Shown here in pieces: positions 53,848 to 62,206 of a stretch of 62,927 bases of DNA (position 1 is its first letter; every line of letters starts with the position of its first letter). The stretch comes from Aquisalimonas sp. (GTDB lineage Bacteria; Pseudomonadota; Gammaproteobacteria; Nitrococcales; Aquisalimonadaceae), in NCBI RefSeq assembly GCF_007120195.1, contig NZ_SKOG01000011.1, positions 1-62,927 of the forward strand, read 5' to 3'. A program made the position numbers and the translations under genes. The notes below the pieces were generated by a model. That model did not search any database. It was not told the DNA's origin and saw nothing but the letters and a program-made list of their open reading frames with translations.

Positions 53848-54303
53848 ATGAAAAACCCAAGTATCAATCAGGTCAACGAGCAGTTTGAGAAGTTCTTTGG
53901 TGGCCCGGCGCGTGCGTTTGCCGAGCTCTCTATCGATCACATGGAATCTCTGGTGAACAACCAGGTCGAGGCCTCCAAGGTCTACACCGATCTGGGCATC
54001 AAGCAGATCCGTAAGGCCCTTGACGTCAAGGCCCCGCAGGACCTGCAGAGCTACCTCCAGAGCCAGCAGGAAGTCGTGAAAGAGTTGACCGAGCGCGTCA
54101 GGAGCGACTCCGAGAAGGTCGTTGCTCTTAACCGCCGGTTTGCCGAGGACGCCCAGAAGTTGACGCAGCAGAAGGTTAAGGCTGCTTCCGAGGAAGCTCA
54201 GCAGCTCACGCAGGAGAACGTGAAGGCGGTCTCTGAGCAGGCCCAGCAGCTCACGCAGGAGAGCACGAAGGCTGCAGCCAAGGCGACCCCCAAGGCTGAG
54301 TAA
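53848..54303 (+). CDS. Phasin family protein (PHA granule-associated)
   Basis: A 151-residue mostly helical protein. The N-terminal part (NEQFEKFFGGPARAFAELSI to about 110) has the phasin_2 pattern with SLVNNQVEASKVYTDLGIKQ. The C-terminal tail repeats an Ala/Gln/Lys unit about three times (AQKLTQQKVKAA, AQQLTQENVKAV, AQQLTQESTKAA), likely a coiled coil, and ends in a basic Ala/Lys stretch. Phasins coat polyhydroxyalkanoate granules. A strong promoter, GAGG ribosome site and strong terminator suggest high expression. Confidence 0.88.
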   Translation: MKNPSINQVNEQFEKFFGGPARAFAELSIDHMESLVNNQVEASKVYTDLGIKQIRKALDVKAPQDLQSYLQSQQEVVKELTERVRSDSEKVVALNRRFAEDAQKLTQQKVKAASEEAQQLTQENVKAVSEQAQQLTQESTKAAAKATPKAE

Positions 54304-54314
54304 GCGCACGTGGC

Positions 54315-54345
54315 ACACCCCGGTGGGACGCAATCCGCCGGGGTG
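54315..54345 (+). terminator. Hairpin after the phasin gene
   Basis: CACCCCGG pairs with CCGGGGTG across a 15-base loop, directly behind the phasin stop and just before the stronger poly-A/poly-T terminator. Confidence 0.45.
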
Positions 54346-54353
54346 GCGCTGTC

Positions 54354-54388
54354 AAAAAACCGCTGGTCCCCGGGCCTGGCGGTTTTTT
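54354..54388. terminator. Bidirectional rho-independent terminator
   Basis: AAAAAACCGC and GCGGTTTTTT enclose the loop TGGTCCCCGGGCCTG. The A-run on one side and T-run on the other allow it to end both the phasin transcript and the convergent cation-efflux operon. Confidence 0.9.
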
Positions 54389-54463
54389 GTGCCCTGACAG
54401 GAGGCAACAAGCCCATCCGGGTGCTTTTTCGGCTCATTGCGCCACGGTGCATGTCCGCGCCGG

Positions 54464-55651
54464 CTAACGCCCGACGAAGTGCACCCGGCAGGCCGTCACG
54501 TAATCGAGACGTTGGGCGCGTTCAGCAAGCTGCTCGAGTTCGTTGTGAACGGCATCCAGGTCTCTCGCGGGTTGCCACGGCAGATGGATCTCCACCTCGA
54601 GTGCGCCCTCCATGTAGTGGAGATCGAGTCGCTCGATGCGCTCGGCCGCTGCCAGTCCGCCCCACTGCCTTCTCAAATCGCGCTCCACCTCTCGCCGCAA
54701 AGGCAGTTGAACGGTGTCCGCGTCCCATTCCGGGTCTTCGTGCTCGATGTGGACCAGAACATCGTTGATGTCCTGGATGTCCCGCATGAGCCGCTCGTGG
54801 ACTTCTTCGCTGATGCGGTGGCCCTCGGAGACGCTCAGCCGCGGATCGACAATGACGTGCAGATCCGCCAGGGCGTCCTGGCCCATGCGCCGTGTCCTCA
54901 GGCCGTGCACGTTGCGCACGCCTTCAATGTCCCGCACCACTTGCTCGATGGCGGCGATTTCGTCCGGGGTCAGCGCAGTGTCGACCAGCTCCCGCAATGA
55001 TCGCCAGGCGAATTGCAGTCCCACGTGGGCGAGCATGGCGGCCACAATGATGGCGGCGACGGCATCGAGCCATGGCAGACCGACAAGCACGCCGGTGATG
55101 CCGCCGACCACCACGAGTGAGGAGAGGGCATCTGATCGGTGATGCCACGCGTTGACCTCAAGCAGGTTCGAACGGGCTTCGCGTGCCACCGCCTTGGTGT
55201 AGTGATACAAGCCTTCCTTGATGGCGATGGACGCGCAAGCGGCGGTCAGGGCGAGCCACCCGGGGACGAGTAGCGCCTCCGGGTGGATGAGCAGGCGCTG
55301 GACCGCATCATAGATAAAACCGCCCGCAACCAGCAGCAGCATTGCGCCGATGCCCGCCGACGCGACGGTCTCGATGCGGCCATGGCCGTAAGGGTGGTCG
55401 CCATCCGCGCTCTGGCTGCCATAGGCACACGCCACGAGCACCAGCGCGTCGGAGATCAAGTCAGATAACGAGTGGATGCCGTCGACGATCAACGCCTGGG
55501 ATTGTCCGACCACCCCCGCCAGGATCTTTCCCAGGCCCAGGAACAGATTGATCACGCCCCCAATGAGTGTCACGCGCCGTTTTGAATTGGCGGTGTCAGG
55601 GGTGGTTGGATTCTTGTCGATGGGTACCGTCACGACGGCTCTCTTAACCAT
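54464..55651 (-). CDS. Cation diffusion facilitator (CDF) efflux protein
   Basis: A 395-residue transporter with six helices. Metal site motifs are DGIHSLSDLISDALVLVA (helix 2, HxxxD) and HHRSDALSSLVVVGG (helix 5, HxxxD). A cytoplasmic ferredoxin-like domain follows (RTRRMGQDALADLHVIVDPR), then an additional C-terminal domain of about 90 residues (from about 305) that lengthens it compared with FieF (300). It exports Zn, Fe, Mn or Cd. Its ATG shares one base with the stop of the CheB-CheR gene (TGATG), so the two are translationally coupled. Confidence 0.9.
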   Translation of the reverse strand: MVKRAVVTVPIDKNPTTPDTANSKRRVTLIGGVINLFLGLGKILAGVVGQSQALIVDGIHSLSDLISDALVLVACAYGSQSADGDHPYGHGRIETVASAGIGAMLLLVAGGFIYDAVQRLLIHPEALLVPGWLALTAACASIAIKEGLYHYTKAVAREARSNLLEVNAWHHRSDALSSLVVVGGITGVLVGLPWLDAVAAIIVAAMLAHVGLQFAWRSLRELVDTALTPDEIAAIEQVVRDIEGVRNVHGLRTRRMGQDALADLHVIVDPRLSVSEGHRISEEVHERLMRDIQDINDVLVHIEHEDPEWDADTVQLPLRREVERDLRRQWGGLAAAERIERLDLHYMEGALEVEIHLPWQPARDLDAVHNELEQLAERAQRLDYVTACRVHFVGR

Positions 55652-58575
55652 CAGGCTAACGGGCGTTCCGTCACATCCTCCATTGCCAGCAGGATCAACG
55701 GGCTCTCGCCGGCGGCATGGATCAGCCGCCGTCCGCTGAGCAACATGCGTTTGCGCCCCATGCCGGCAAACACTTGATCGATTTCCAGCTCATCAAAGCT
55801 CGAATCCTCGGGCAGGAGTGATTCTAGCGCCTCCCGCAACGGGGCTGTATCCCACTGTCTATCGGCAAGCTCGAGGAATGACTGACCGATTGTCTCACTC
55901 GGGGCGAGCCCGAAGAAGCGGTAGAAGTATTGGCTGGCCGCGATGACCGTCATGCTGCCATCGAGCACCACGAGCGGTTCACGCAGCGTATCGATAATAT
56001 TCTCGGCGAATTCTTGCATCGCCCGGCGGGCACGCTCAGCCGCGATACGGTCGCTGATGTCGGTAAAGGTCAGCACCACGCCGGCAATGATTTGATCGAG
56101 GGTGCGGTATGGCATCACGCGAGCCAGATACCAGCAACCGTCCCGGGTGCGCAGCTCGCGTTCGATCGGCTGAAGGGAACGCAGCACCGCCCGGGCATCG
56201 GCGAGCATGTCCGCACCCTCGGCGTCCGAGCGAATGTCCTCGAGTGGACGGCCAACGTCGGCGTCCATCAAATGGAAGATGCGTCTGGCCTGGAGGGTGA
56301 AGCGCCTGACGACGAGTCGTTCGTCGAGCAGTATGACGCCGAGGTCGAGGGTGTCGAGCAGGTTCTTCAGATCATTCCGCAGCTCCGCCATCTGTTCAAG
56401 TTTGGCGTGCAGCTCGGCATTGACCGACACCAGCTCTTCGTTGGTCGATTGGAGCTCCTCCCTTGAGGTCTCCAGTTCCTCATTGGTCGATTGCAGCTCC
56501 TCGTTCAAGGACTGGAGCTCCTCGTTGGCTGCTTGCTCCTCCTCGATGCTGGCCTGGAGGTTATCTCGCGTGTAGGCAAGCTCCCGCTCGAGTGCTTCCA
56601 CGCGCCGCAGCTCTTCTGCTTTCGGTCTCCGTTGTCTCGGCTGTTTGCCCGCGCCGGGTGTCTCGACGCGCTGAAAGCTCACCAGCAGCAGATTCTCGCC
56701 GCCATGCAGGTCCGCAATGGGCCACACGCCGAGATCAACGTGATGTGTTTCGTCGCCGAGCTGCAGGGGCAGACCACGCCGCAGCACGGCCTTGCCTTGA
56801 TTGGCGGCGGACTGCAGCGCGGTTCGCAGCTCCGGTTGCAATGCCTCGCGTGCCATCCTGATCACATCAAGACTGGCGGCGCCCGGGGCAGGGCCCAGGT
56901 ACGGGCTTGTATTGCCGTGGACATACAGGATGTTGCCGCGCAGATCCGTCACCACCGATGGTGGTGTGAACAAGCGCAGCAAGGACCGCTTGGCGACTTC
57001 GGCAATGCTGGCTGGGTTCGTTGCAATCGCCCCTTCGTAGCGTGAGATCCCCTTTCCCAGCTGCCAGTGGCGAGCATGCCCGGGCACTGCCCGTGACCCA
57101 GGGCCTGAGTGGATCGCCCGGTAGAATTTCCACTTGCGCTCCAGCGGCGTAAACAGGTCCGAATGTTCGCCGATGCTCTCCGAAAAGGAGAGAAACAGCA
57201 CGCCACCGGGCTTCAGTCCGTAGTGAAAAATCGAGAGCAGTCGGTCCTGAGTTTCCCGTCGCAGGTAGATGAGCACGTTTCGACAACTGATCAGCTCCAG
57301 TCGATTGAAGTGTGGGTCCTTAATGACATCCTGGACGGCAAAGACGACCATCTCGCGAATATCCTTTATCACCCGATAGCCGGTATCCTCCTTGGTGAAG
57401 TAGCGCTCCAGGCGTTCCGCAGAGATGTCCTCGACAATGTTGAGCGGGTAGCGGCCGGCACGGGCGAACTGTATCGCGTCCTCGTCGATGTCCGTGGCGT
57501 AAATCTGCACATCCTGGCGCTCGCTGTTGTCCGCCATATGCTCGTGGAGCACCATGGCGATGGAGTATGCCTCCTCGCCAGTGGAGCAGCCCACCACCCA
57601 GGCGCGGAACGCCTCGCCCTTCGGTATTGCGGCTAGCAGTTCCGGCAGGATGTCCCGTTTCAATGCCGTGAATGCCTCCGGCTCGCGGAAGAAGCTCGTC
57701 ACGCTAATGAGTAGCTCCTTGAATAACCGCCGTGCCTCCCCGGGCTGTTCCTGCAGTAGCCGGGCATAGCTTTCCGTGTCATCAATGCCCTGGGCGGCCA
57801 TTCGCCGCTGAATCCGACGCGCGACCGTATTCTCCTTATAGTGGCTAAAGTCATGGCCAGTGACCTTGCGGACGTGCATCAGGATGCGGTTAATCGTGCC
57901 TGTTGGCACCGACCTGAGTTGCCCTTTGTGTTCGGGCACAAGCCGATGGCGCAGATCGTGCTCCAGTTGCGCAGGCATCGCCTCGACGGGTAATACATGC
58001 GTGGCGCAGCCCGCCTGGATGGCGCTATTGGGCATGCTGGGGAATTGCGCCGTGGCCGGATCCTGCACAAGGCAAAGGCCCCCGGCACCGTGGATGGCAC
58101 GCAGTCCAAGGGTGCCGTCGCTGCCCGTGCCGGAGAGAATGATACCAACTGCGTTCTCTGCCTGGTCTTCGGCCAGCGAACGCAGGAATATGTCAATCGG
58201 CATCCGGTGGCCGCGCGGGGTCTCAGGGTGAATGACCTGAAGCAGGCCATGGAACACGGCGATCTGCCGGTTTGGCGGTATAATATGGACGCGATCGGGC
58301 TGGAGCGGCATCTGGTCCGTTGCCTCCACAACCTCCATGGACGTATCGCGCCGCAGAATATCCTGCAGTAGGCTGGCGCGGTCCGGATGGAGATGCGCAA
58401 CCAGAACGAACGCGATGCCGGTGCCGGGTGGAAGGTAACGGAAGAATGTCTCGATGGCCTCCAGCCCGCCCGCCGAGGCGCCCAGACCAACGACGGGAAA
58501 GTCAGACCGCGGCCCGTTCGCGGGCTGCGCAGGGGTCGGCTCAGTGGCAGTGTTGCGGCGCTCGTCGCGCGTCAC
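55651..58575 (-). CDS. CheB-CheR-PAS fusion signalling protein
   Basis: A 974-residue fusion. Residues about 25-205: CheB methylesterase with catalytic Ser in VGLGASAGGLEA, His in AHLHPDRAS and Asp in SGTGSDGTLG; no receiver domain. About 220-490: CheR methyltransferase with AWVVGCSTGEEAYSIAMVLH (SAM site). About 640-740: a long coiled coil of repeated NEELQS/TNEEL units. About 740-965: two PAS domains (GVILLDERLVVRRFT and LREPLVVLDGSMTVIAAS). It lacks a histidine-kinase domain. It lies between the PAS histidine kinase gene and the CDF gene, not in a chemotaxis cluster. Confidence 0.92.
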   Translation of the reverse strand: MTRDERRNTATEPTPAQPANGPRSDFPVVGLGASAGGLEAIETFFRYLPPGTGIAFVLVAHLHPDRASLLQDILRRDTSMEVVEATDQMPLQPDRVHIIPPNRQIAVFHGLLQVIHPETPRGHRMPIDIFLRSLAEDQAENAVGIILSGTGSDGTLGLRAIHGAGGLCLVQDPATAQFPSMPNSAIQAGCATHVLPVEAMPAQLEHDLRHRLVPEHKGQLRSVPTGTINRILMHVRKVTGHDFSHYKENTVARRIQRRMAAQGIDDTESYARLLQEQPGEARRLFKELLISVTSFFREPEAFTALKRDILPELLAAIPKGEAFRAWVVGCSTGEEAYSIAMVLHEHMADNSERQDVQIYATDIDEDAIQFARAGRYPLNIVEDISAERLERYFTKEDTGYRVIKDIREMVVFAVQDVIKDPHFNRLELISCRNVLIYLRRETQDRLLSIFHYGLKPGGVLFLSFSESIGEHSDLFTPLERKWKFYRAIHSGPGSRAVPGHARHWQLGKGISRYEGAIATNPASIAEVAKRSLLRLFTPPSVVTDLRGNILYVHGNTSPYLGPAPGAASLDVIRMAREALQPELRTALQSAANQGKAVLRRGLPLQLGDETHHVDLGVWPIADLHGGENLLLVSFQRVETPGAGKQPRQRRPKAEELRRVEALERELAYTRDNLQASIEEEQAANEELQSLNEELQSTNEELETSREELQSTNEELVSVNAELHAKLEQMAELRNDLKNLLDTLDLGVILLDERLVVRRFTLQARRIFHLMDADVGRPLEDIRSDAEGADMLADARAVLRSLQPIERELRTRDGCWYLARVMPYRTLDQIIAGVVLTFTDISDRIAAERARRAMQEFAENIIDTLREPLVVLDGSMTVIAASQYFYRFFGLAPSETIGQSFLELADRQWDTAPLREALESLLPEDSSFDELEIDQVFAGMGRKRMLLSGRRLIHAAGESPLILLAMEDVTERPLA

Positions 58576-58671
58576 GGCGGCATCCTCTCACAACCGTTGT
58601 CCTCGGGCAGATCCCTCCCGCTAAGCCGAGCCACGAAGGCCTGGAGCTTGTTGGTCAGCCCTGCCCATGGC

Positions 58672-59979
58672 TTACCTGAACCTCCCTGCCGCCGTGGGGA
58701 GAGTAAAATGGATGGTTGTATCAGCCTCCGCGCTGTCCGTCTCGTCAGCCCAGAGCTGGCCGCCATGGGCCGTCACAATGGAGTGGCAAATCGATAGCCC
58801 CAGCCCCATGCCGTCAGCGCGTGTGGTGACGAAGGGGTGGAACAGATGCCGGCGAACGGACTCGGGGAGCCCGGGGCCGGAATCACGCACCGAAATGGTC
58901 ACCCACCCCCGCGGACCGGGTCTCGCTTCAACGACGACCTCGCGGCGCTCTTGGGCGGAGTCGGCGATCGCGAGCAGGCTGTTTTGAATGAGATTGACTA
59001 ACACTTGCTGGATCTGAACGGGGTCAACGCGCGCCGGGGGCAGGTTCTCCGCAGAGACCCGGTAGAGCCTGACGTTGTTGGTCCGGGCATTTGCGGTCAT
59101 CAGTTCCAAAGATTCGTCAATGACCTGGTTGATGTCCGTTGGCACCGGGTCGGAGACGGTTTGTTTGCGGGTAAACCCACGCAGTCGGCGGATGATCTCC
59201 CCCGCCCGCTCACCCTCAGCTGCGATGCGTTGCAGGTGGTGGATCAAGTCGTCGCTTCCGCCGGCGGCGGTTCGAAGCCGCTGGAGGCACGCCTCACTGT
59301 AGTTGATGATCGAGCACAGCGGCTGGTTGAGTTCATGGGCCAAGCCAGCAGCCAGCTCTCCGGCCAGCACCAACCGCCCCATGTGGACCATGGTGGTCTG
59401 CGCCTGCTCGCGCTTCGCTTCCGCTTGTCTGAGCTCGGTAATGTCGCTGAGCGCGATGCGCAGCTCCAGCTCATCACCGCTCCCTGCCACACGCAGGCAC
59501 TCCAGGCGCCCGCTGAACTCGCGGCCATCCGCGCGTTGCATGGTGAGATCGCAGCTTTGACGCCCTTGATGACGCATCATGCTCGCGAAATACTGGCCCC
59601 ATCGCTCCCGGTCCCCGGGAGCGATGAAGCTGGCGATTCGGCATTGCAGAAGCTGCTGCCGGTCCACGGCGAGGAGCTCCGTGCTGGTCAGGTTGGCGGC
59701 GGTGATCAGTGCCTGCGGGTCGAGCGTCAGGTAGGCAACCGGTGCGAAGTCGTACAGATCGGCGTAGCGGTCGCGGGATTCTTCCAGGGCGAGCTGTGTA
59801 CGCCGCAGCTCCTCGTTCTGCATCTCCAGTTCGATCTGGTGGACCCGTAGTTCATGCAGCAATTGCTGCGTATCCAAGTCCGCCGCGCCGCCATCGCTGG
59901 AAGAGGCATGGGACAATCGCTCTTCCGCTTCCGAGCGCAGGTCGAATGCATGATGATCCGTGACGTTTCCCTGCGCCAT
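58672..59979 (-). CDS. PAS-domain sensor histidine kinase (FixL/NtrB-like)
   Basis: A 435-residue soluble kinase: N-terminal coiled coil (QQLLHELRVHQIELEMQNEE), one PAS domain (about 70-190), H-box LAAGLAHELNQPLCSIINYS, N-box LVNLIQNSLLAI, G-boxes VRDSGPGLPE and GMGLGLSICHSI. No membrane helix and no receiver. No response regulator is adjacent; the partner may be elsewhere. ATG 59979 is chosen over an upstream TTG. It precedes the CheB-CheR fusion by 96 bases. Confidence 0.92.
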   Translation of the reverse strand: MAQGNVTDHHAFDLRSEAEERLSHASSSDGGAADLDTQQLLHELRVHQIELEMQNEELRRTQLALEESRDRYADLYDFAPVAYLTLDPQALITAANLTSTELLAVDRQQLLQCRIASFIAPGDRERWGQYFASMMRHQGRQSCDLTMQRADGREFSGRLECLRVAGSGDELELRIALSDITELRQAEAKREQAQTTMVHMGRLVLAGELAAGLAHELNQPLCSIINYSEACLQRLRTAAGGSDDLIHHLQRIAAEGERAGEIIRRLRGFTRKQTVSDPVPTDINQVIDESLELMTANARTNNVRLYRVSAENLPPARVDPVQIQQVLVNLIQNSLLAIADSAQERREVVVEARPGPRGWVTISVRDSGPGLPESVRRHLFHPFVTTRADGMGLGLSICHSIVTAHGGQLWADETDSAEADTTIHFTLPTAAGRFR

Positions 59980-60012
59980 GAAGAACCCCAAAGGTGTCGG
60001 GTGTTTGCGACC

Positions 60013-60062
60013 CAGTTTAGCACTGCGGTGAGGGGAGTGTTGGAGAATCGTAGGCTAAACTG
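60013..60062. promoter_or_regulatory. Inverted repeat between divergent genes
   Basis: CAGTTTAG (60013-60020) and CTAAACTG (60055-60062) are perfect inverted 8-mers 34 bases apart, upstream of both the sensor kinase and the peptidase genes. The spacing allows a regulator looping or a cruciform; could be chance. Confidence 0.35.
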
Positions 60063-60208
60063 CCCTCTTGGCCATGGTGGGCGCATTCAGCGTCTCGCGT
60101 GCCGGCGGCGTCGCGGCAAGCAAGCGTGCCGGACCGGGGCTGGCGGTGCGCGTCCCCCCTTGGCGGGGCCGAAGGGGAGAGGGTTGGCCCCCCCACAAAG
60201 GAGTTGCT

Positions 60209-62182
60209 ATGCACGACGCCACGGCGACGCTGTTCGCTCTATTCCTCGCGGGGCTTTCGGTGACCGACGCTTTGTCGGCGGGGGAGCAGCCGGCGCCACC
60301 ACACAAGCACCTCGAGGTAACGCTCAAGCCGGCGGATCGCCATCTGGAGGCACGGCTGGAGCTGCGGCCCGCCACCTCGGCGAGGGGCTTTCAGCTGGCC
60401 GAAGGGCTGGAGGTGAAAGGGGTGCGCGCCGGCGGGCAGCGCCTCAGCGTCCGTGACAAGGGCGGCGGACGCTGGGCTGTGCGGGTGCCGGAGGCGGCTG
60501 AAAGCGTGATCATCGAGTACGCCGGGCGCATTGCAGGGCGTGAGGAGGGCGGCAGGCGCGGGCAGTTCCTCGGTCCGGACGGAAGTTACCTGGATTCGGC
60601 CGGCGCCTGGTATCCGCGCATCGAGGGCGTCAGCCGGTTCGCCTGGACGCTGGAAGTCGCGCTGCCCCCCGGGCAGCGCGCGGTGGCAAGCGGCGGCCTC
60701 GTGGAGGAGAGTCTGCAGGAGGCGCGCGTGGTGGCCCGCTACCGCCACCCCCGCGCCCGCGGCATCACCCTCGCTGCCGGGCCGTGGCGGGCGCGTAGCG
60801 CCGAGACGGCCGACGGCGTGGTTGTGCGCACCCTCTTCCCGGAGGCCCTGGACGGCGAGTACGCCGACACCTACCTGGCGCGCACCGTGGACCACCTGGA
60901 GCGTTTTAACGGGGAGATCGGCCCTTACCCACTGGAGAGCTACCAAGTGGCCGCCTCGCCGCTGCCGGTCGGGCTTGCTTTTGCCGGCTTTACCTGGCTC
61001 GGCGAGCGGGTGATCCCGCTGCCGTTCATCCCCGAGACGTCCCTCGCTCACGAGGTCTTGCACGCCTGGTGGGGCAACGGCGTTTATGTGGATCACGAGC
61101 GGGGTAACTGGTCGGAGGGGCTGACGACCTACATGGCCGATTATCGCCTCGACGTCGAACGCGGCCGCGGCCGGGAGACCCGCGAGCGCTGGCTGCGCGA
61201 TTACGCGCTGCTGCCGGCCGACGCCGACCGCTCGCTGCGCGCCTTTCGATCCGGTAACCGCGGCGCCGACCGGGTGGTTGGCTACCACCGCGGGGCCATG
61301 CTCTTTCTGATGCTCGAGGAGCGTATCGGCGAGGGCGCCTTCCGCGAGGCGGTAGCTGCTCTCTGGGATCGCCACCGGCATCGCACCGCGGCCTGGGAGG
61401 ACCTCGCCGCCGCCTTCTCACACGCCGCGGGCGAGGACCTTGGCCCGTTCTTCACGCAGTGGCTGGAGCGTACCGGGGCCCCTGAGCTTGCGGTGGACGA
61501 TGTGGCCGTGGACGAGCGCGAGGACGGTGGTTGGTCGGTGACCGGGGAAGTGCGCCAAATCCACAATGGCGAGCCCTTCGCGCTGCGTGTCCCTGTGGTG
61601 GTGAAGGACGAGGCAGATGATTCGGTCACGCAGTGGCTGGAGCTTGAGGATCGGGCCACCGCGTTCACAATCGACACCGAGGCGCGCCCACGGACGCTGG
61701 CCGTGGATCCGCAGTATCGCGCCTTCCGCCGGTTGCCGGCGATGACGGTTCCCGCGTTGTTGCGCGCTGTGGAACTGGACCCTGCCACGCGGGTCGTACC
61801 TTTGGTCGCTCAGGCCAAAGAGATTGCTACCTCGGCACTCGGGCGCGAGGTGCAACCTGTCGATCCTGGCACGCGGCCGGCGGCGGCGCTGCTGGTGGTC
61901 GGCGACACGGACCAGGTCAAGGCGTGGCTTGAGCACCACGGCCTGGAGGCGCCAGAATCTGTGCGCGAGGCGGGGGCCGCCCGGGCCTTCGCCATCCCGG
62001 AGACCCGCATCACGGTACTCTCCGCAGACCGCGGCGAGCACTTGCGGGGCCTGGCGGGCGTCCTGCGCCACGATGGGCATCGGAGCTACGTGATCCGGGA
62101 CCGCTCCGGGCAGACCCTGGACCGCGGCACCTGGGCTACGGCCGAGTCGCCATTGCGGGTGGATCTGCAGGCAGATCCGTAG
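60209..62182 (+). CDS. Secreted M1-family (aminopeptidase N-like) metallopeptidase
   Basis: A 657-residue protein with an N-terminal signal peptide (LFALFLAGLSVTDALSAGEQ) and a gluzincin core: HEVLHAWWGN (zinc HExxH, about 286-295) and the third ligand Glu about 20 residues on in NWSEGLTTYMADYRL. Exopeptidase GAMEN is not obvious; the corresponding region reads GLAFAGFTWLGE, so true aminopeptidase activity is uncertain. The last 200 residues are a separate beta-rich part. AAAGGAG precedes ATG 60209. Confidence 0.87.
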   Translation: MHDATATLFALFLAGLSVTDALSAGEQPAPPHKHLEVTLKPADRHLEARLELRPATSARGFQLAEGLEVKGVRAGGQRLSVRDKGGGRWAVRVPEAAESVIIEYAGRIAGREEGGRRGQFLGPDGSYLDSAGAWYPRIEGVSRFAWTLEVALPPGQRAVASGGLVEESLQEARVVARYRHPRARGITLAAGPWRARSAETADGVVVRTLFPEALDGEYADTYLARTVDHLERFNGEIGPYPLESYQVAASPLPVGLAFAGFTWLGERVIPLPFIPETSLAHEVLHAWWGNGVYVDHERGNWSEGLTTYMADYRLDVERGRGRETRERWLRDYALLPADADRSLRAFRSGNRGADRVVGYHRGAMLFLMLEERIGEGAFREAVAALWDRHRHRTAAWEDLAAAFSHAAGEDLGPFFTQWLERTGAPELAVDDVAVDEREDGGWSVTGEVRQIHNGEPFALRVPVVVKDEADDSVTQWLELEDRATAFTIDTEARPRTLAVDPQYRAFRRLPAMTVPALLRAVELDPATRVVPLVAQAKEIATSALGREVQPVDPGTRPAAALLVVGDTDQVKAWLEHHGLEAPESVREAGAARAFAIPETRITVLSADRGEHLRGLAGVLRHDGHRSYVIRDRSGQTLDRGTWATAESPLRVDLQADP

Positions 62183-62206
62183 GGCGTGCGTACGGGGGGG
62201 CGTCAG

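Noticed and set aside
53900-54300. Short tandem units in the phasin C-terminal part as a DNA repeat array
   Set aside because: The units are protein-level (heptad-like) repeats in a coding frame, diverged at DNA level.
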